From Hyperoplus lanceolatus (lineage: Eukaryota > Chordata > Actinopteri > Uranoscopiformes > Ammodytidae), in assembly GCA_026929865.2 (NCBI GenBank), contig CM049410.1, forward strand, positions 29,480,001 through 29,544,000: a stretch of 64,000 bases of DNA. Direction: 5' to 3'. The notes under the pieces are model-generated. The model was not told the DNA's origin. It ran no database searches and saw nothing but the letters and a program-made list of their open reading frames with translations. A program made the translations under genes and the position numbers. Numbering within the stretch: the stretch's first letter is position 1; every line of letters starts with the position of its first letter. This document shows positions 37,461 to 49,425 of this stretch, piece after piece.

Positions 37461-38775
37461 GTTCATCTCGACAATAACACAGTAACACATGATAGCAGCA
37501 GCAAAATTGACCGAATGACACTAACTGTTGCCGATCAAGTGAACACACAGCCATCTACTTTTTTTTGATTGACGTGATTTTCGGCAAACCACACAACATT
37601 TGGGTGATCACATGGTTTTAAAAAAATCAACAAGACCCACTTAATGTGTATTTGAAACCAATGACAGTGCATTCTATGCTGCATGTGCCATGAAAATGAC
37701 AACAAAACCACAATGTTGCGCCGCGCAGCATCCGTTATCAATGGGTTAATACAGTTTTGCTATATCTACTGAAGCAGGACTGCTTGACTTCCGTCATTAC
37801 TACAGTCCGATTTATGCATGCAAGCAGAGTAAAAAAATCATCAAAGATCATTTTATAATGACTCTCATACTAGCTAGACAAACTGGTATTTCACTGCCGC
37901 GACAACACCTTCCAGCCACACTTAGGAGTGTCCAGCCCCTCCCTGCATTCTAGCATCCATCCACCAGATGCCCTCGGACTCAATTCATCCTTCGGTCTGT
38001 TTCCCTGTCTGCTCACAGAGCCCATATCTACCTGCATATTATTATCAGTGGACTTTGTATTCTGAACTAGGGGTGTGAACGTTTACAAAAATGTCTAAAC
38101 GGTAACACAACTAATATTTTTTCGTTTACACAGTCAGTATTGAAGGGTTGCATGCAATTAGAGCCTTTTTATATTAGTTACTGTAGGAAGATTTCTTGCA
38201 ATGTAAAATCCTTAACATAGTGAAAATTATCTTTAATCTTTCTTTTGTAATCCAAAAGAGGTTATAGGTAATGACACACGTAATATAGCTGATACAGGTA
38301 TTATTATAATTACATAATAAACTGTGGTATAATTACATCACCGTCAATCATTATGTTGACGTTTTATATATTTTTTTTATATCTACATGTAGAAAGATTT
38401 CTGTTGTCATTTACAATGCAGACATGAGAGTGTCAGTAAAGAAGGGAGTAAGTAAAACAATTGTATTAAGTTTACAGGATCATAATACACATAATGATAG
38501 CATGAGGCTACTGCTGAGAGCTCCAAGAAGCTCCAGTGCAAGCCAAATGTGTGTATGCTTTGCACTGAATATTGTGAAAGGCTGTGTATTTTTTACTCTG
38601 TGTTTGTGTATTTGTTTATGTTGTTTGTGTTGATATGGATCCCCCTGGGTCTGAAATAAAGAATTATATATATGTGTGGACTGCATAGTAAGTTTTACTT
38701 TTCACACATTTTTACCTGTATGTCAAAGCAAATTTATTTGAAAAGATTGAATGGAGAATGTAAATAGAAACTTAC
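37461..38775. other. No recognised gene; possible hAT end at 38069
   Basis: The 68-codon minus frame at 37535-37741 has no family features. TAGGGGTGTGAACGTTTAC at about 38069 looks like the left end of a hAT element, but I could not pair it with a right end. Confidence 0.35.
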
Positions 38776-38850
38776 CTTTTTTTGTTTGTTTTCTTACTCG
38801 TGGCTGGTCTGTGTCGATGTGCCTTTCTGGGAATCCGTCACTTACGGTCA
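38776..38850 (-). other. Candidate 5' non-coding exon of the very large GTPase gene
   Basis: On the minus strand, GACGGATTCCCAGAAAGGCA through AAACAAACAAAAAAAG is followed by a good donor, GTAAGTTTC. It is GC-richer than its surroundings and lies 2.3 kb upstream of the next exon candidate. Left limit is arbitrary. Evidence is the donor and position only. Confidence 0.3.
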
Positions 38851-39349
38851 GAGCTTTATAACATAGTATGACGCAGCATCACTAACCCCTCCCACCTTCT
38901 CTTAATAGAGTTGTTCTCATGTATAGGTATATCTTTTTAAATGTCACACTGAGTTTAAATAGACTGTTGCACTGCACATAACAATCAATATGTACATGGG
39001 TGGAATTACTTTCACATTCAAACTGGCAAAGCAACATTTTTCCCTCTTGGCCAGACCAGTTCTTATCATTGACAGATTAGTTTTTCAAAGGCAGAAGTCA
39101 TAGCGTGACACAGCGAAAAGTTACTGGCAAGCAGGAAGTTTTTGGAGTTGCCTCCCGACTCCGCCTAGAGTGTTTAGCTCCAAGACATTTCCCTATTGTC
39201 TAATAGTTAACACAGACATTATAACTTTTATGATACAAGTTTGATAACAAATTTGAATCGTTTGACAGCCCTAATTTGAATATATTTGGTTGGATTTGTG
39301 CCCCTTAAAATATTGTTTAAAATACAGCCGTGGGTGGATTAACTAATCT
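38851..39349. other. No recognised gene
   Basis: AT-rich upstream flank. GATTCC, CATTGACAGAT and similar words give no coding or repeat assignment. Confidence 0.3.
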
Positions 39350-39668
39350 GTGACAGAATAAACCTTTTCCTGCAGCTCAGTTTCTCTAAGGGTGTATTCA
39401 CACATGCTGTGTTTAGTTCGGTTGAACGAACTCAGATGCACTTCCGCCTTCGGTGCGCATCTTTCAGGCAGGTGTGAATACAGCAATCGCACTCTGGGGC
39501 GGACCAAACAAGCGCTCCGAGACCCTGCTGAAGATGTGGTCTCGGTGCGCTTCTAAACGCACTCTGCTGCAGTTCGTTTTTGTGGTGTGAATTTGTCCGG
39601 ACTCGATCCGACCCAAATGCTGGAAGCACTGTGCCTGCACAAAAATATAATATAATATAATATAATAT

Positions 39669-39741
<73 letters not shown>

Positions 39742-40075
39742 TGCCTTGCAAAAGTATTCATACCCCTTGGAATTTTCCACATTTGGTCACATTAAAACCA
39801 CACACGTACATTTATTTTATTGGTTGGTCTTTCCACCAACCAATCAAATGACGGCAGTGTGTAGCTCCGCATTTTCGGCCCGCTTTCTGGCGGCCAGTAC
39901 CCCTACGGAGGAGTACTGAGATCTGAAGCGGCTCAGAGCGGTTAGGTGCGCTTAAACCGTACCCTACCCAACTTTTTACAAATGAAAAGCCAAACTACCC
40001 GGACCGAACCGCTCCGATCCGACCCGCTCTACTCGGTGGAAACGAGGCATTATTGTAAATCTGCAGCTGCACAGG
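39350..40075. repeat. Composite insertion inside an ApoL-promoter-type block
   Basis: CTGTGACAGAATAAACC to CAGTTTCTCT (39350-39388) and TTGTAAATCTGCAGCTGCAC (from about 40053) are contiguous at 25849-25920. About 660 bases have therefore been inserted. The insert starts AAGGGTGTATTCACACATGC and ends TACTCGGTGGAAACGAGGC. It contains an (AT)n tract (about 39670-39737) and a Tc1-type terminus (AGTGCCTTGCAAAAGTATTC at 39740). Confidence 0.6.
39738..39808. mobile_element. Solo Tc1-like terminus
   Basis: CAGTGCCTTGCAAAAGTATT with CATACCCCTTGGAATTTTCC and CACATTTGGTCACATT is a standard fish Tc1-type end. No partner terminus is near. Confidence 0.7.
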
Positions 40076-41165
40076 CCAGTGGCCTTCAAGGACAAGAACA
40101 ATTCTAAATTTTAAACAATGCACCTGATGACATTCCAACTATGACACTTTCAAGATGGCGGCACTAGGCCTTGGTCCAAAATATGCAGAAATATGGACAT
40201 ATATGAGACCCTTTCTAAGGGGAAAAAAATAACTCAACTTTCTTTTCAGCTATTATGCACTAAATTAAATGTACTTATGGATATTATAATTACTTTCTAC
40301 AAAATCTGCTAGGAAATAAAACCCAAAATTCTACACACTGCAGGTTTAATACACAATTCTGTTTATACATAGGCCTATGAGACCCGAAATGTTTTATTAA
40401 GGTGGAGAAATTACCTTTTGTTGCTTTAAGGAAGATTGACGAGTACAGAGTGATTTAAAAAGTAAACTAGACAGTAAAGAGTCACGGACGATTACAACTT
40501 TTTTCTTCAAATCTTTTAATATTGAAACATTTTGCCTTCAATTTATTTTCACAAAGATTGATTGCTCCATATGTTTTTTTTAAAAACTAATGTATAAAAA
40601 TGCCCCATTTTTCAACGACAATTTAATTCAATTCAAACGAGTTTCCAAGAATCTGCAGTATTTGTTCACAATACTGTATATACAGAAAAACCTTTTAACG
40701 CCCTGTGTAAAATCTGTCTGGATCGATTGGTGATGATTTGGTTTAAGAGGTTTTACAGTGGTGGTCTTGCTGCCTGATCATAGTTGTAGCATGTGGTTGA
40801 TTTGTTATGAATGTTTAAAGTTTAGAACTTTAGATGGTTGCTGTAGCGCCACCATCAGGCCTTTGTCATACAGATTGGACTGATTAGGTTTGGCACAGGA
40901 CAAGAAACAAAGAGGGCCCTTACAGCAGTGCTGTTAATTTACATATTAAGCAAAAAGGTTTTCCAAATATTAAGGCTAATGTTCACGTTAAAGTTGTGAA
41001 CTTTTTGAACATGAATGATGAATTGTTCAATCATTGGTTAATTTATCTTTATTGTCCTGAATGTTCTAAAAAGACAAGGTGAATGTTTAAACACACAGCC
41101 ATCTTGCTGTGGTCTGACAGAGTGGTGAGGGGAAGAGGGGGGGCTCCAGTGGTGTACACTGTATT
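40076..41165. other. No recognised gene
   Basis: AT-rich sequence, with GCTGTAGCGCCACCATCAGG at about 40840 reading like an old repeat. Confidence 0.3.
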
Positions 41166-41174
41166 GTGTAGAGT

Positions 41175-41350
41175 GTGTACCATATAGACTCAGTCCGTGT
41201 CTCTGTGGTCACGGGTTTGAATCCGACCCGTGGACCTTTACTCCATGTCTCCCCTCCTCTCTCTGTCTCCGCAATTCAACTTTGTTTCTCCCCATACAAT
41301 CAAATACATCTTGAAAATGCCCCAAAAATTATCTTAATTTTTTATTTTTC
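41175..41350 (+). repeat. tRNA-derived SINE
   Basis: B-box-like GGTTTGAATCC near 41215, the CTCCCCTCCTCTCTCTGTC body, and the AATGCCCCAAAAA tail motif. Confidence 0.6.
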
Positions 41351-41924
41351 AAAGTTGTGCGGGCGCTAACTGAACGGTTTGGCGGGTCAAGTTGTTTGTT
41401 GGTGACTTGTTGGTCCTGGAATATGACGCCTGTTGTTACCATGGTGACTCTGTTACCGCTGACCTCCTGAAACAGAGAAAGAAAGTAATCAGGTATCTGA
41501 CTAAGGCCATATCCACACCTAAACATCTAAAAAAAAAATGTTTTCCTTCTGTTTGCACAAAAGTTCCCATACACATGACGGTGTTAAAAAATGTGAATAT
41601 TTTTGCACACCAGAAACAGCGCAATGTAATTTCTGTTATTTATTTTAAGGATATTATTTTATATATTTTAAATTTGATTTGATGTTGTTCTTGGGACAGT
41701 TTGAGACAACACAGAACTTGACAAAGAAGAAAATATTAATTCAGGGAGAAAGTAGCCGTATGTTTAAGGGAAGATATTTTTGTTTGTTTTGTGATACAAA
41801 TACAATGAAATTATCCACCATGTGATGATGCATCATTAAACTGTCAGATGCAGTTTAATGTTGTAGTAGATCATGTGTGTAGCATGATCAGTGTGGTTAG
41901 TCGAAAGTCCTAATACTGGGTGGG

Positions 41925-42110
41925 GGGGGGCGCTGAGGCTCAGCTTGTTTCAAAGGCGTCCCCACACGGCAGAGCCCAGCTGCAGACCCGGGTTGTATTA
42001 TTCCTGCGGTCGTTACGATGCATGATGCACTCCCCTCTCTGCCCCATTTCAACTCTGTTTCTACACTATCAATAAAGCATAAAAATGCCCAAAAAAATCT
42101 CTTAAAAAAA
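41925..42110 (+). repeat. tRNA-derived SINE
   Basis: GGGCGCTGAGGCTCAGC, CAGACCCGGGTTGTATTATT (B-box degraded), CCCCTCTCTGCCCCATTTC, ATCAATAAAGCATAAAAATG and an A-rich tail. Confidence 0.65.
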
Positions 42111-42186
42111 AGTGCAACTCCTCAGATGTAGTAAAAGCTGCTTCGGTCTTTCTGTGAAGCTGACATAGTGAGTGTGAGGGTTTTAC

Positions 42187-42453
42187 CTCCAGCGTTGTTC
42201 TGTGACAGAAGCTGCACCAGGTCGTTCCGATTTATTCTCCCCAGACATTCAACGACCTAATCCACTGCATTCTGTGGGTAGTGCTGCAGCAACAGATCCA
42301 CCATCCTTAGCCGGTTTGCCCCCTCCAGGTCACATGGTGGGATAAGGCTGAGATATTTCAGTTGCCACTGGAAACCCTCAAAATCCACTTTTCCAAATTG
42401 TTGCAGAGTTTGTAGAAGACAATCTTTTGTTTGGAGTATCCATCGTTGTTCCC
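42187..42453 (-). pseudogene. Pyrin-domain (PYD) exon, copy A, disabled
   Basis: The minus-strand exon runs from the acceptor CTTTACAG to the donor GGAG/GTAAAACC. The frame shows a PYD: LLQTLQQFGKVDFEGFQWQL, IPPCDLEGANRL, VDLLLQHYP, and after a stop RINRNDLVQLL. Such domains start fish NLRP-type receptors, ASC and other inflammasome adaptors. Two lesions are visible: the ATG near the exon start is in a different frame from the domain, and a TAG follows QNAVD (about 42255). No NACHT or LRR exons are recognisable nearby, so it is an isolated dead 5' exon. Confidence 0.75.
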
Positions 42454-43620
42454 CTGTAAAGATCACAGGACACTGTCTTCTCTGTTTTGATGGATAAACT
42501 TTTGCTTCTCGGATATACAGTACATATCTGAGATATCTTATAGATCATAGTGAGAAAATACCAGCCTGTTCTGCTGCCACCCCAGATTAGAGATGGAGTC
42601 AGTGATCACCGATCAGTCAAAATCACTTTTTGACATAATCAGTGAATATCTCCTCACAATCCGCTACCTGTCCGTATGTGAGCTGAAAAAGAAAGTATGA
42701 TAATAAAAAGCCTAGGCTCTGTAAACCATTTGTTTACTGCTACTGTAATTAACTGCACTAGTGTGACTGACCAAGCAGCATTCCAACACAGGGCGCAACA
42801 CATGCCATGGCATGCCACAAGTCACTAAAGGATCTCAGTGTCATCTATTGATGGTGATCATGAACAACATATTTAAAGGTCCAAAATACAGAAATTCTTT
42901 CTAAACGATCACCAGTGGCTGTAAAGTGAGCAGCTCTGGCAGCAGCAATCTGAGAGCTGGACTTACGCAAGGGCCACACATCCTGCGTCTACCTCGTTAC
43001 TGCTGCATCTAAAAGCCCTGTCTTTCTACTTTCCCTGTGTTCCAGGTCCCATACTTCCATACTATTCAGTATGCCAGAAAAATATTTAGTTTGTCCCTAA
43101 AACATGCATGTCAAATAAAGCCAAGCATACCAGGATGCCCCAATACAGTGAATTACATTTTGCAATATAGGGAAGAGCCACAGGCTTTGAGTGTTTGTAG
43201 TATAGTAAAAAGAGGAAAGTCAGCGAAACTGAGTGAGCATTTTCCAGGGATAGATCTTGACTTTGATTATTCCCTTTAATATGAAGATCTTTCATGTCAT
43301 TTTATACATTATATATTCATCCACATTGATTTGACAGAAATCTTTGTGCCTAATTGTATGAACAAATGTAAAAACAAACAGGATATCCCCCCGTCCTGTT
43401 TCCTCTCCTTAACCGTTAGCCGTTAGTGTCCTGAGGTTAAATAAAGTTTAAAAGTATTTAGAAAGTAGTTTATAACTCACCGTGCTGCTGCGACTTGTTC
43501 TACCTCGTGTCTGAACTCGAAGGAAAGGATCTGATGTGAGATCTGAGCGACGTATATCGGGTGTGCTAATGAAATGATTCTCCCCAAATTAAAGCTGTAT
43601 TTTCAAATTATTTAACCAGG

Positions 43621-44289
43621 TTTAGTCCCATTGAGATTAATAATCACTTTATTGTTACCGTTAGACATTTTCAGACAAAACAAAGGACAAAATACATTAC
43701 AGTACTTTTATACAAAGTGTTGTGACCTAGATTTTATTTCTTAAGAAAGCTGTGTAGTTTTAAGGCTGATACAACGATCTTGAGATTATTTTATTTAACT
43801 TTTAAACAAAGTGTTGTGACCGTTGTGATTCAGTGCTGGGGGGGCAGGGGCCTCCAGAACAGGAATCAGCTGGACAAGGTTAATAAATTGAGCAGGAATA
43901 TACTGGAACTGAGGTGAAAAGTATTACACACACATTGCTGATGTAATAAAATTAATTTGGCCTTGAGGGGATGCTAGATGATCCATTTCACCCCCTCTCC
44001 CCTGAGTACTCCCTTCTGGTCCGCTTTACAGAATGCCTCGTGTAAAAACAAACAGAGCACCGACATCTTTTGTGCCAAGGAGTATTCAGTTGATTAACAG
44101 GTTAAATTCAGATAGAGAGCCATCCTACAGGATTATGCATTATGCACCTTGAATGTTTAGTTTGAAGGTTTAGTTTTTATCTTTTTATGTTGTCTGTTTT
44201 TATTGTTCTGTCACTCTGTCTATCATTGTCTGAGTCTGTATGTGTTTGTGCTTATATGTTTTTTATGTTCCTAAGTGCAAGACAAATTA
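43621..44289. other. No recognised gene
   Basis: Contains an old-repeat start (AACCAGGTTTAGTCCCATTG) and AT-rich sequence. Confidence 0.3.
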
Positions 44290-44925
44290 CAAATAACAAT
44301 AGTGACATCTAGTGGATAATATAAGTCACTGCGTGTTAAGTTTTAATGTTTTACTGTGTGGTATTTGTAATTTGACTATTTTTAAAAACAGCCTAGGCGT
44401 AGCTGAGAGCAGCAGGTTCACTTAATAGCCAACGCTTATTAAGGTAATATGCTTTTTAAGAGGCATAAACAAACACTGTACACAGCTTCCCCCTAACTGC
44501 TCAGACTCAGCAAATATCAGTCAGATACAACCATAACAATAACTCTTCTAAACAGTAGAAAGTAACACTCACCCATCACTGGTAAATTAAATCCATCCTC
44601 TGATCCTTTCTGATTAAAAGCTGTTCCATGTTCCCTCACTGGCATTTAGGCACTGCAGGCAAAAATATAATTTTACAACAACTGGTAAATTTTGAGCTTT
44701 TTTGGTCTATTTATCTTCCACAACATGTCTTCTTTCATACTAGTATTTAAATCAAAGGTCCAACATGTACATTTAGGTGTTTATTTGACTAAACCTTGTC
44801 TGTTTGGGGCTGTTTATTTCATCTATACAACCATCTTTAGCGGCCATTATCTCAACATTAGTTGTTTTCAGTAAAAATCTCAATTTCTAAAGCACTTACG
44901 TCAACTTAACTTTGTTCATACAGTA
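44290..44925 (-). repeat. Dispersed duplicated block, copy 3
   Basis: Near-copy of 25940-26760, including the conserved mini-exon-like unit (CTGCAG, ATG frame, GATGG/GTGAGTG near 44570). It ends exactly where a Tc1-type terminus begins. Confidence 0.7.
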
Positions 44926-45125
44926 TCTCACAAAAGTGAGTACACCCCTCACATTTCTTCAAATATTTCATTATATCTTTCCATGGGACAACACTGAAGA
45001 AATGACACTTTGATACAATGTAAAGTAGTCAGTGTACAGCTTGTATAACAGCGTAAATTTACTGTTTCCTCAAAATAACTCGACACAGCCGTTTAGTTAA
45101 GAGTTATTTTGAGAGGACAGTGGCC
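44926..45125. mobile_element. Tc1-like terminus, truncated
   Basis: CAGTATCTCACAAAAGTGAG with TACACCCCTCACATTTCTTC is a common teleost Tc1 end. Only about 200 bases follow, and no transposase. Confidence 0.7.
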
Positions 45126-45373
45126 TAGGCTGTGTATTAACACCAGATTTCTTTCCAACTCACACTTATGGACAGGTAGTGGATCGTGAGAAAATATTCA
45201 TTGACTTTGACAAAAAGGGATTTTGACAACAAACGTTCTCCAGAATCAGTAGATCTGACTCCACCGTTAACACATATATTAGAAAAGAGTATTTTAGATG
45301 TGTTACTGACCTGATCGCTCCACACATACCAGCACTAGAATCAGAAACAGTAAAACTCTGCGACCCGTTAGCA

Positions 45374-46421
45374 CAGTGCTTCTCAAATATTTTCTGTCAT
45401 GCCCCCCCTAGGAGACTGAAATTTTTTCGCGACCCCCCTAAATTGAAATACTATTGAGAACCTGCTAATATTTATTTATTTATCTGTATAAGAGTTATAT
45501 ATGAGTTTGAGTTGCTAGCACCAGCATTCTGCATACAATCACCTTATTATTAAAATAGATTAATAAAATTTGCTGACATCTGCAACATCTTAAAACAATT
45601 TCCAAGTTTATTAACTCAATTTGTAACATTTAAACAAGACCGTTCAGTCTGTGTGAATCTCAAAACACAGAAACAAGAGCGAATGTTTCACTGGGGTTTT
45701 CATTTAATTAATAACATTTTTAAACAGTAAACATTGGTCACTTGTCAGTCAGCTTCATCAGCTTATTCCCTTTCAAAAATATATATGACTTAAAAATAAA
45801 CATTACTCTTTGTGTGCAACATTTGCAACAATATTTAATGTACAATTTGCATACTTTCCCTGAACATAACACAAGACATTAAAAAAGCCTTGAACCCTGA
45901 ACTATTTGAAACTGGCAGCTACATCAGTTTGAGCTTTTTTAATATAACTAAATTCACCTTCACAATTATTTTGAACTTATTTCCCTATTTGTCTGTTTTA
46001 TATGAACACATTCTGCTTATAATACACAAAAATACAATTTGCTCTGTATTCTAGTGGCTGCAGTGAGCCCTCTTTGCAGTGCACATCATTCCAAATCTGG
46101 GCTTCAAACTTGATACTGCTACTCTTAACTCTTGCTCAATGTTAAGCTGGGACCTGTACTTTGTCTTGAGTGCAGCAACAGTGGAAAAGCCCATCTCACA
46201 CAGATAGGATGTGGCAAAGGGTAGTAAGATGTTGACAGCCTTCTGTCCAATGAGTGGATACTCCCTTTCTTTGTAAGATCTAAATTCTGTTACACTTCTG
46301 ACCCTTGGTATAATGTTTATTTAAGAAAAAAATATATATATAAAAAAAAAAAAAACTAAAAAAAAAAAAAAAAACACTAAGTCCCCCCTGCCGCTCGCGC
46401 CCCACCATTTGAGAAGCACTG
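45374..46421 (-). mobile_element. hAT element remnant, ZBED5/FAM200-like C-terminus
   Basis: The terminal repeats are CAGTGCTTCTCAAA (45374) and TTTGAGAAGCACTG (ending 46421), with imperfect 8-bp flanks (CGTTAGCA / CGCTGCAA). On the minus strand around 46270-46040, LPFATSYLCEMGFSTVAALK and ELRVAVSS match the hAT dimerisation region of ZBED5/FAM200-type transposases. The rest of the transposase is gone. Confidence 0.75.
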
Positions 46422-46509
46422 CGCTGCAAAGATATTCCCTTTCTGTTTCCCTATGACTTCTGTTAGCAGATCCCCTCGCAGGCTCTCACTCTGTATGTGT
46501 GGGTGTGTG

Positions 46510-47790
46510 CAGGGGCACCGCCAGGGATTTTGGGCCCCATGAAAAGATATCACTCTGGGCCCCCAACCAGGCCACGCCAAGCAAATGCAATTTTCTGTAA
46601 CGGAACGTCCAGAACCCAACCGACCCATTGAAGCTTAAGATACCTAAACTACCTATAACTCTATTCATACAGGCGTGCACCTATGTTGAAGTCCAGTACT
46701 AAAGGCCTACAATACACTGACACTGAGCTGTTAAAATACAACACTGTGCAAATGTTCAACATTCTGCAAACAATTCTCTATACGATGCAAGGTTAATATT
46801 CTGGAAAACCAATCTGCTACAGGCCATCTCTTATGGTGAAAATCACATTTTATTTTTTCAATTCTAAAATGAAAAAAATCTCAACATCAATTGTGGTGTC
46901 AATAACTATAAATATAACTCTTTAAATTAACATAAATTGCGTCATCAACATGAATATCAAAAAACAAAACTAGGCTGCAGATGTTTAAATGAAACTCCAT
47001 ACCAACTAGAAACAATGTAAACATAACAGGAGTAGAAAGGAAAAGAGCTGGACTTACGCCTGGTATCGGAGAGGCGATGCAAAGAGCAACCCGTTTTCTC
47101 TTTGAAGATGGACCATCGCTGTGGACTGGCACTAACAAGTGTGTAAAGGCGATTGATGCAGCCAAACATTTTTGAAACTTCTTTGCTTGACTCTGCAGCA
47201 TGCACACCTACAAGGTTTAAAGTGTGGGATGCACAAGGTGAATATGTAGCTAGATAATTTTTTTTTAGTATTTGAGCATGGACTCCCTTGACTTTACCTG
47301 ACATGTTTGCCCTGTTGTCATATCCCTGCCCTCTGCAATCTGCTAAATCTATCCCCTGGTTTTGAAGCACATCTTCAATCATCCTGGCTATTTCACTGCC
47401 AGTCTTTTGGTGAAAGTTCTTGAATTCAAGGAAGCGTTCCCACTCATCTGTTGCTTTGTTGTAATTCACATATCTTATGAGTAGAACATTCTGCTCAGTA
47501 TGTGAAATGTCTGGTGTAGCATCACAGATGACCGAATAATGAATGGAATCCTCCCTTTCCTTGAGAACACTCTTCAAAACTCTAGTTCCACACAATTCAA
47601 TGAACTCATTTTGAATGTCAGAGCTCAAATAATGGGTCAGTCTGGTTCCTTTTTTCCCCCCTAATTTTGTTTAAGTGCTCATTCAACAGTGGGTCGTAAT
47701 GAGATAGCAGCTCTAGTGTGCCTAGGAAATTACCATTGTGAACATCATCCAGATCTTTGGTTTTGCCCATGAAAGGTAAATTCCTTGATG
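46510..47790 (-). pseudogene. hAT transposase fragment of the ZMYM1-like type
   Basis: The end sequence CAGGGGCACCGCCAGGGATT at 46510 marks the 3' terminus. Minus-strand coding runs from about 47790 to 47040: NGNFLGTLELLSHYDPLL, then a frameshift at a poly-C/T tract near 47660, then LSDIQNEFIELCG, VICDATPDISHTEQ, LADCRGQGYDNRANMSGKVK and SPCASHTLNLVGV. These are hallmarks of hAT transposases related to ZMYM1 (the Asp in CDAT, the CRGQGYD motif). The N-terminus is lost at the GT tract starting at 47799, and the C-terminal third is missing. Not functional. Confidence 0.8.
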
Positions 47791-47793
47791 CCA

Positions 47794-47798
<5 letters not shown>

Positions 47799-47871
<73 letters not shown>
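47799..47871. repeat. (GT)n microsatellite
   Basis: About 73 bases of GT that truncate the hAT fragment. Confidence 0.9.
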
Positions 47872-47873
<2 letters not shown>

Positions 47874-48260
47874 TGTGAGGTCCCTCTAAGGTCAGTGTGG
47901 GCGGGCAGTACCGGTAATGGGGGGGGAGTTTACAACAGACATTTTTGACGACACAAGTTGGAACTGGCAAAGATCCAAAATGTTACTCTTTATCTGTGTG
48001 TGTGTGTGTGTGTGTGGGGTGGGGGGTTCTCAGGTCCAGAGGCAGATTTGTTGTTTATGGTCTTCCATCTTGTGTTCCCTGCTTCATTTAACACATTAAT
48101 TTGAAATATTTACTGTATTTTATATGTACTGTTAGAGACATGTACACTGTGTGCACAATTATTAGGCAAGTGAGTATTTTGGCCATATCATAATTTTGAT
48201 GCATATTTTCCAACTTCAAGCTGTATAAACCTAAGTGCTTATTGGATTCAAGCATACCAG

Positions 48261-49425
48261 GGGCCTATCCGAAAAGTCTTTTTTGCATATGAAATTTCCT
48301 TTCCTATCGAGATGAACCGGAAGTACTCGGCGGATAGGTGATCTGAATTCTCAAAATGCTTAGGAAAGGAGCCTCGATTCATCCTTTAACCCTCCTTTAT
48401 CATAGGTTACTCAGGACCAACCTATGCTAAAGGAAAGGAGATAGTGGTATCCCATAATCCTTTACGGCGGCAAGATTTAAAGCAACAGGCCACCGCCGGA
48501 GTTTACCGACTCTACACGAATACGAACGAGAGGTAAAACAGAAGAGAGGAGAGGAGAAGAGAGGAAGATTTAACTCGGCTAAAACAAAATATCCCCCCCC
48601 TCCCACACACACACACACACACACAGGCTAAAGATAATAAAGAACTCATAAAAGACCAACATCATAACAGTTATTTTCGTAGCACATAATTTACACCATA
48701 AGAAAATAAAATACCAACTTCACATTTAATGAAGTTACTGGGGGCAGTTCATTTCAACATCAACATAAGTGTAGCCTCTTTTTATTCCACATGTGAATTG
48801 GGATATATGGGAGTGATTCTCACTCTGTTGGTATGGTATGGTAATGGTAGATGGACTTGTATAGCGCTATATCTCCGTTTATCACAGACTCAAAGCGCTT
48901 TACATTGTTTTTTGTACACATTCACCCAGTCACACACACATTCATACACCGATAGCAGCAGCTACCACGCAGGGTAGGCTTAGCACTAGGGTGCTAAGCT
49001 AACTAAGCTAACTATCGGGAGCAATTTGGGGTTCAGTGTCTTGCTCAGGGACACTTCGACATGTGGCGGGGAGACGGGGGATCGAACCTCCGACCCTGCA
49101 CACCAGAGGCGAATACCCTACCCACTTCGCCACTGCCGCCCCTCTGTTGGCGACAACCGGATTAAAATCAATATGAAAAGAACGCATGGATCAAACGAGC
49201 GCTTGTTGTAGTCAATTTTCAGAGAATAGTGTAGTTTAACGCTAGTGACTCACGTCAGCAATACTCGCCGTCGCGCAATGACGTCGGTTAGGAAAAGTGG
49301 AGTCGAATTCATTTGAAACAGCGCTGTCCTTTCCTATGTTCGATAGGAAGCACCTTTCATTTAGGGGTTAAGGCATAGGAAAGGAGGTTTATAGGTTAGG
49401 AGATTGGACTTTTCGGATAGGCCCC
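48261..49425. mobile_element. Harbinger-like element nested in the Tc1 transposon
   Basis: Ends GGGCCTATCCGAAAAGTC and GACTTTTCGGATAGGCCC are flanked by CAG on both sides (48258-48260, 49426-49428). Subterminal CTTTCCTAT / ATAGGAAAG motifs repeat on both arms. No transposase. It holds a SINE. Confidence 0.85.
48838..49141 (-). repeat. tRNA-derived SINE nested in the Harbinger-like element
   Basis: On the minus strand: GGCGGCAGTGGCGAAGTGGG (A-box region), GGAGGTTCGATCCCCCG (B-box), CTGAGCAAGACACTGAACCC, then a tail ending AAAGCGCTTTGAGTC and ATATAGCGCTATAC. This is the third layer: SINE in Harbinger-like in Tc1. Confidence 0.8.

Larger units (their letters stand above)
41380..43620 (-). repeat. 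PYD duplicon A
   Basis: Diverged copy of 51340-54050. Shared parts, in order, are an exon-like unit at about 41395-41475, TCGGTCTTTCTGTGAA, the PYD exon, CCTGTAAAGATCA, and a 5' non-coding exon ending at 43481 with donor GTGAGT (AAGTAGTTTATAACTCAC on plus). It also holds the SINE at 41925-42110. Confidence 0.75.

Noticed and set aside
38069-39275. A 1.2-kb hAT element from TAGGGGTGTGAAC to GACAGCCCTA
   Set aside because: The left end looks right, but the right end is short and flanking 8-mers (TTCTGAAC versus ATTTGAAT) do not match.
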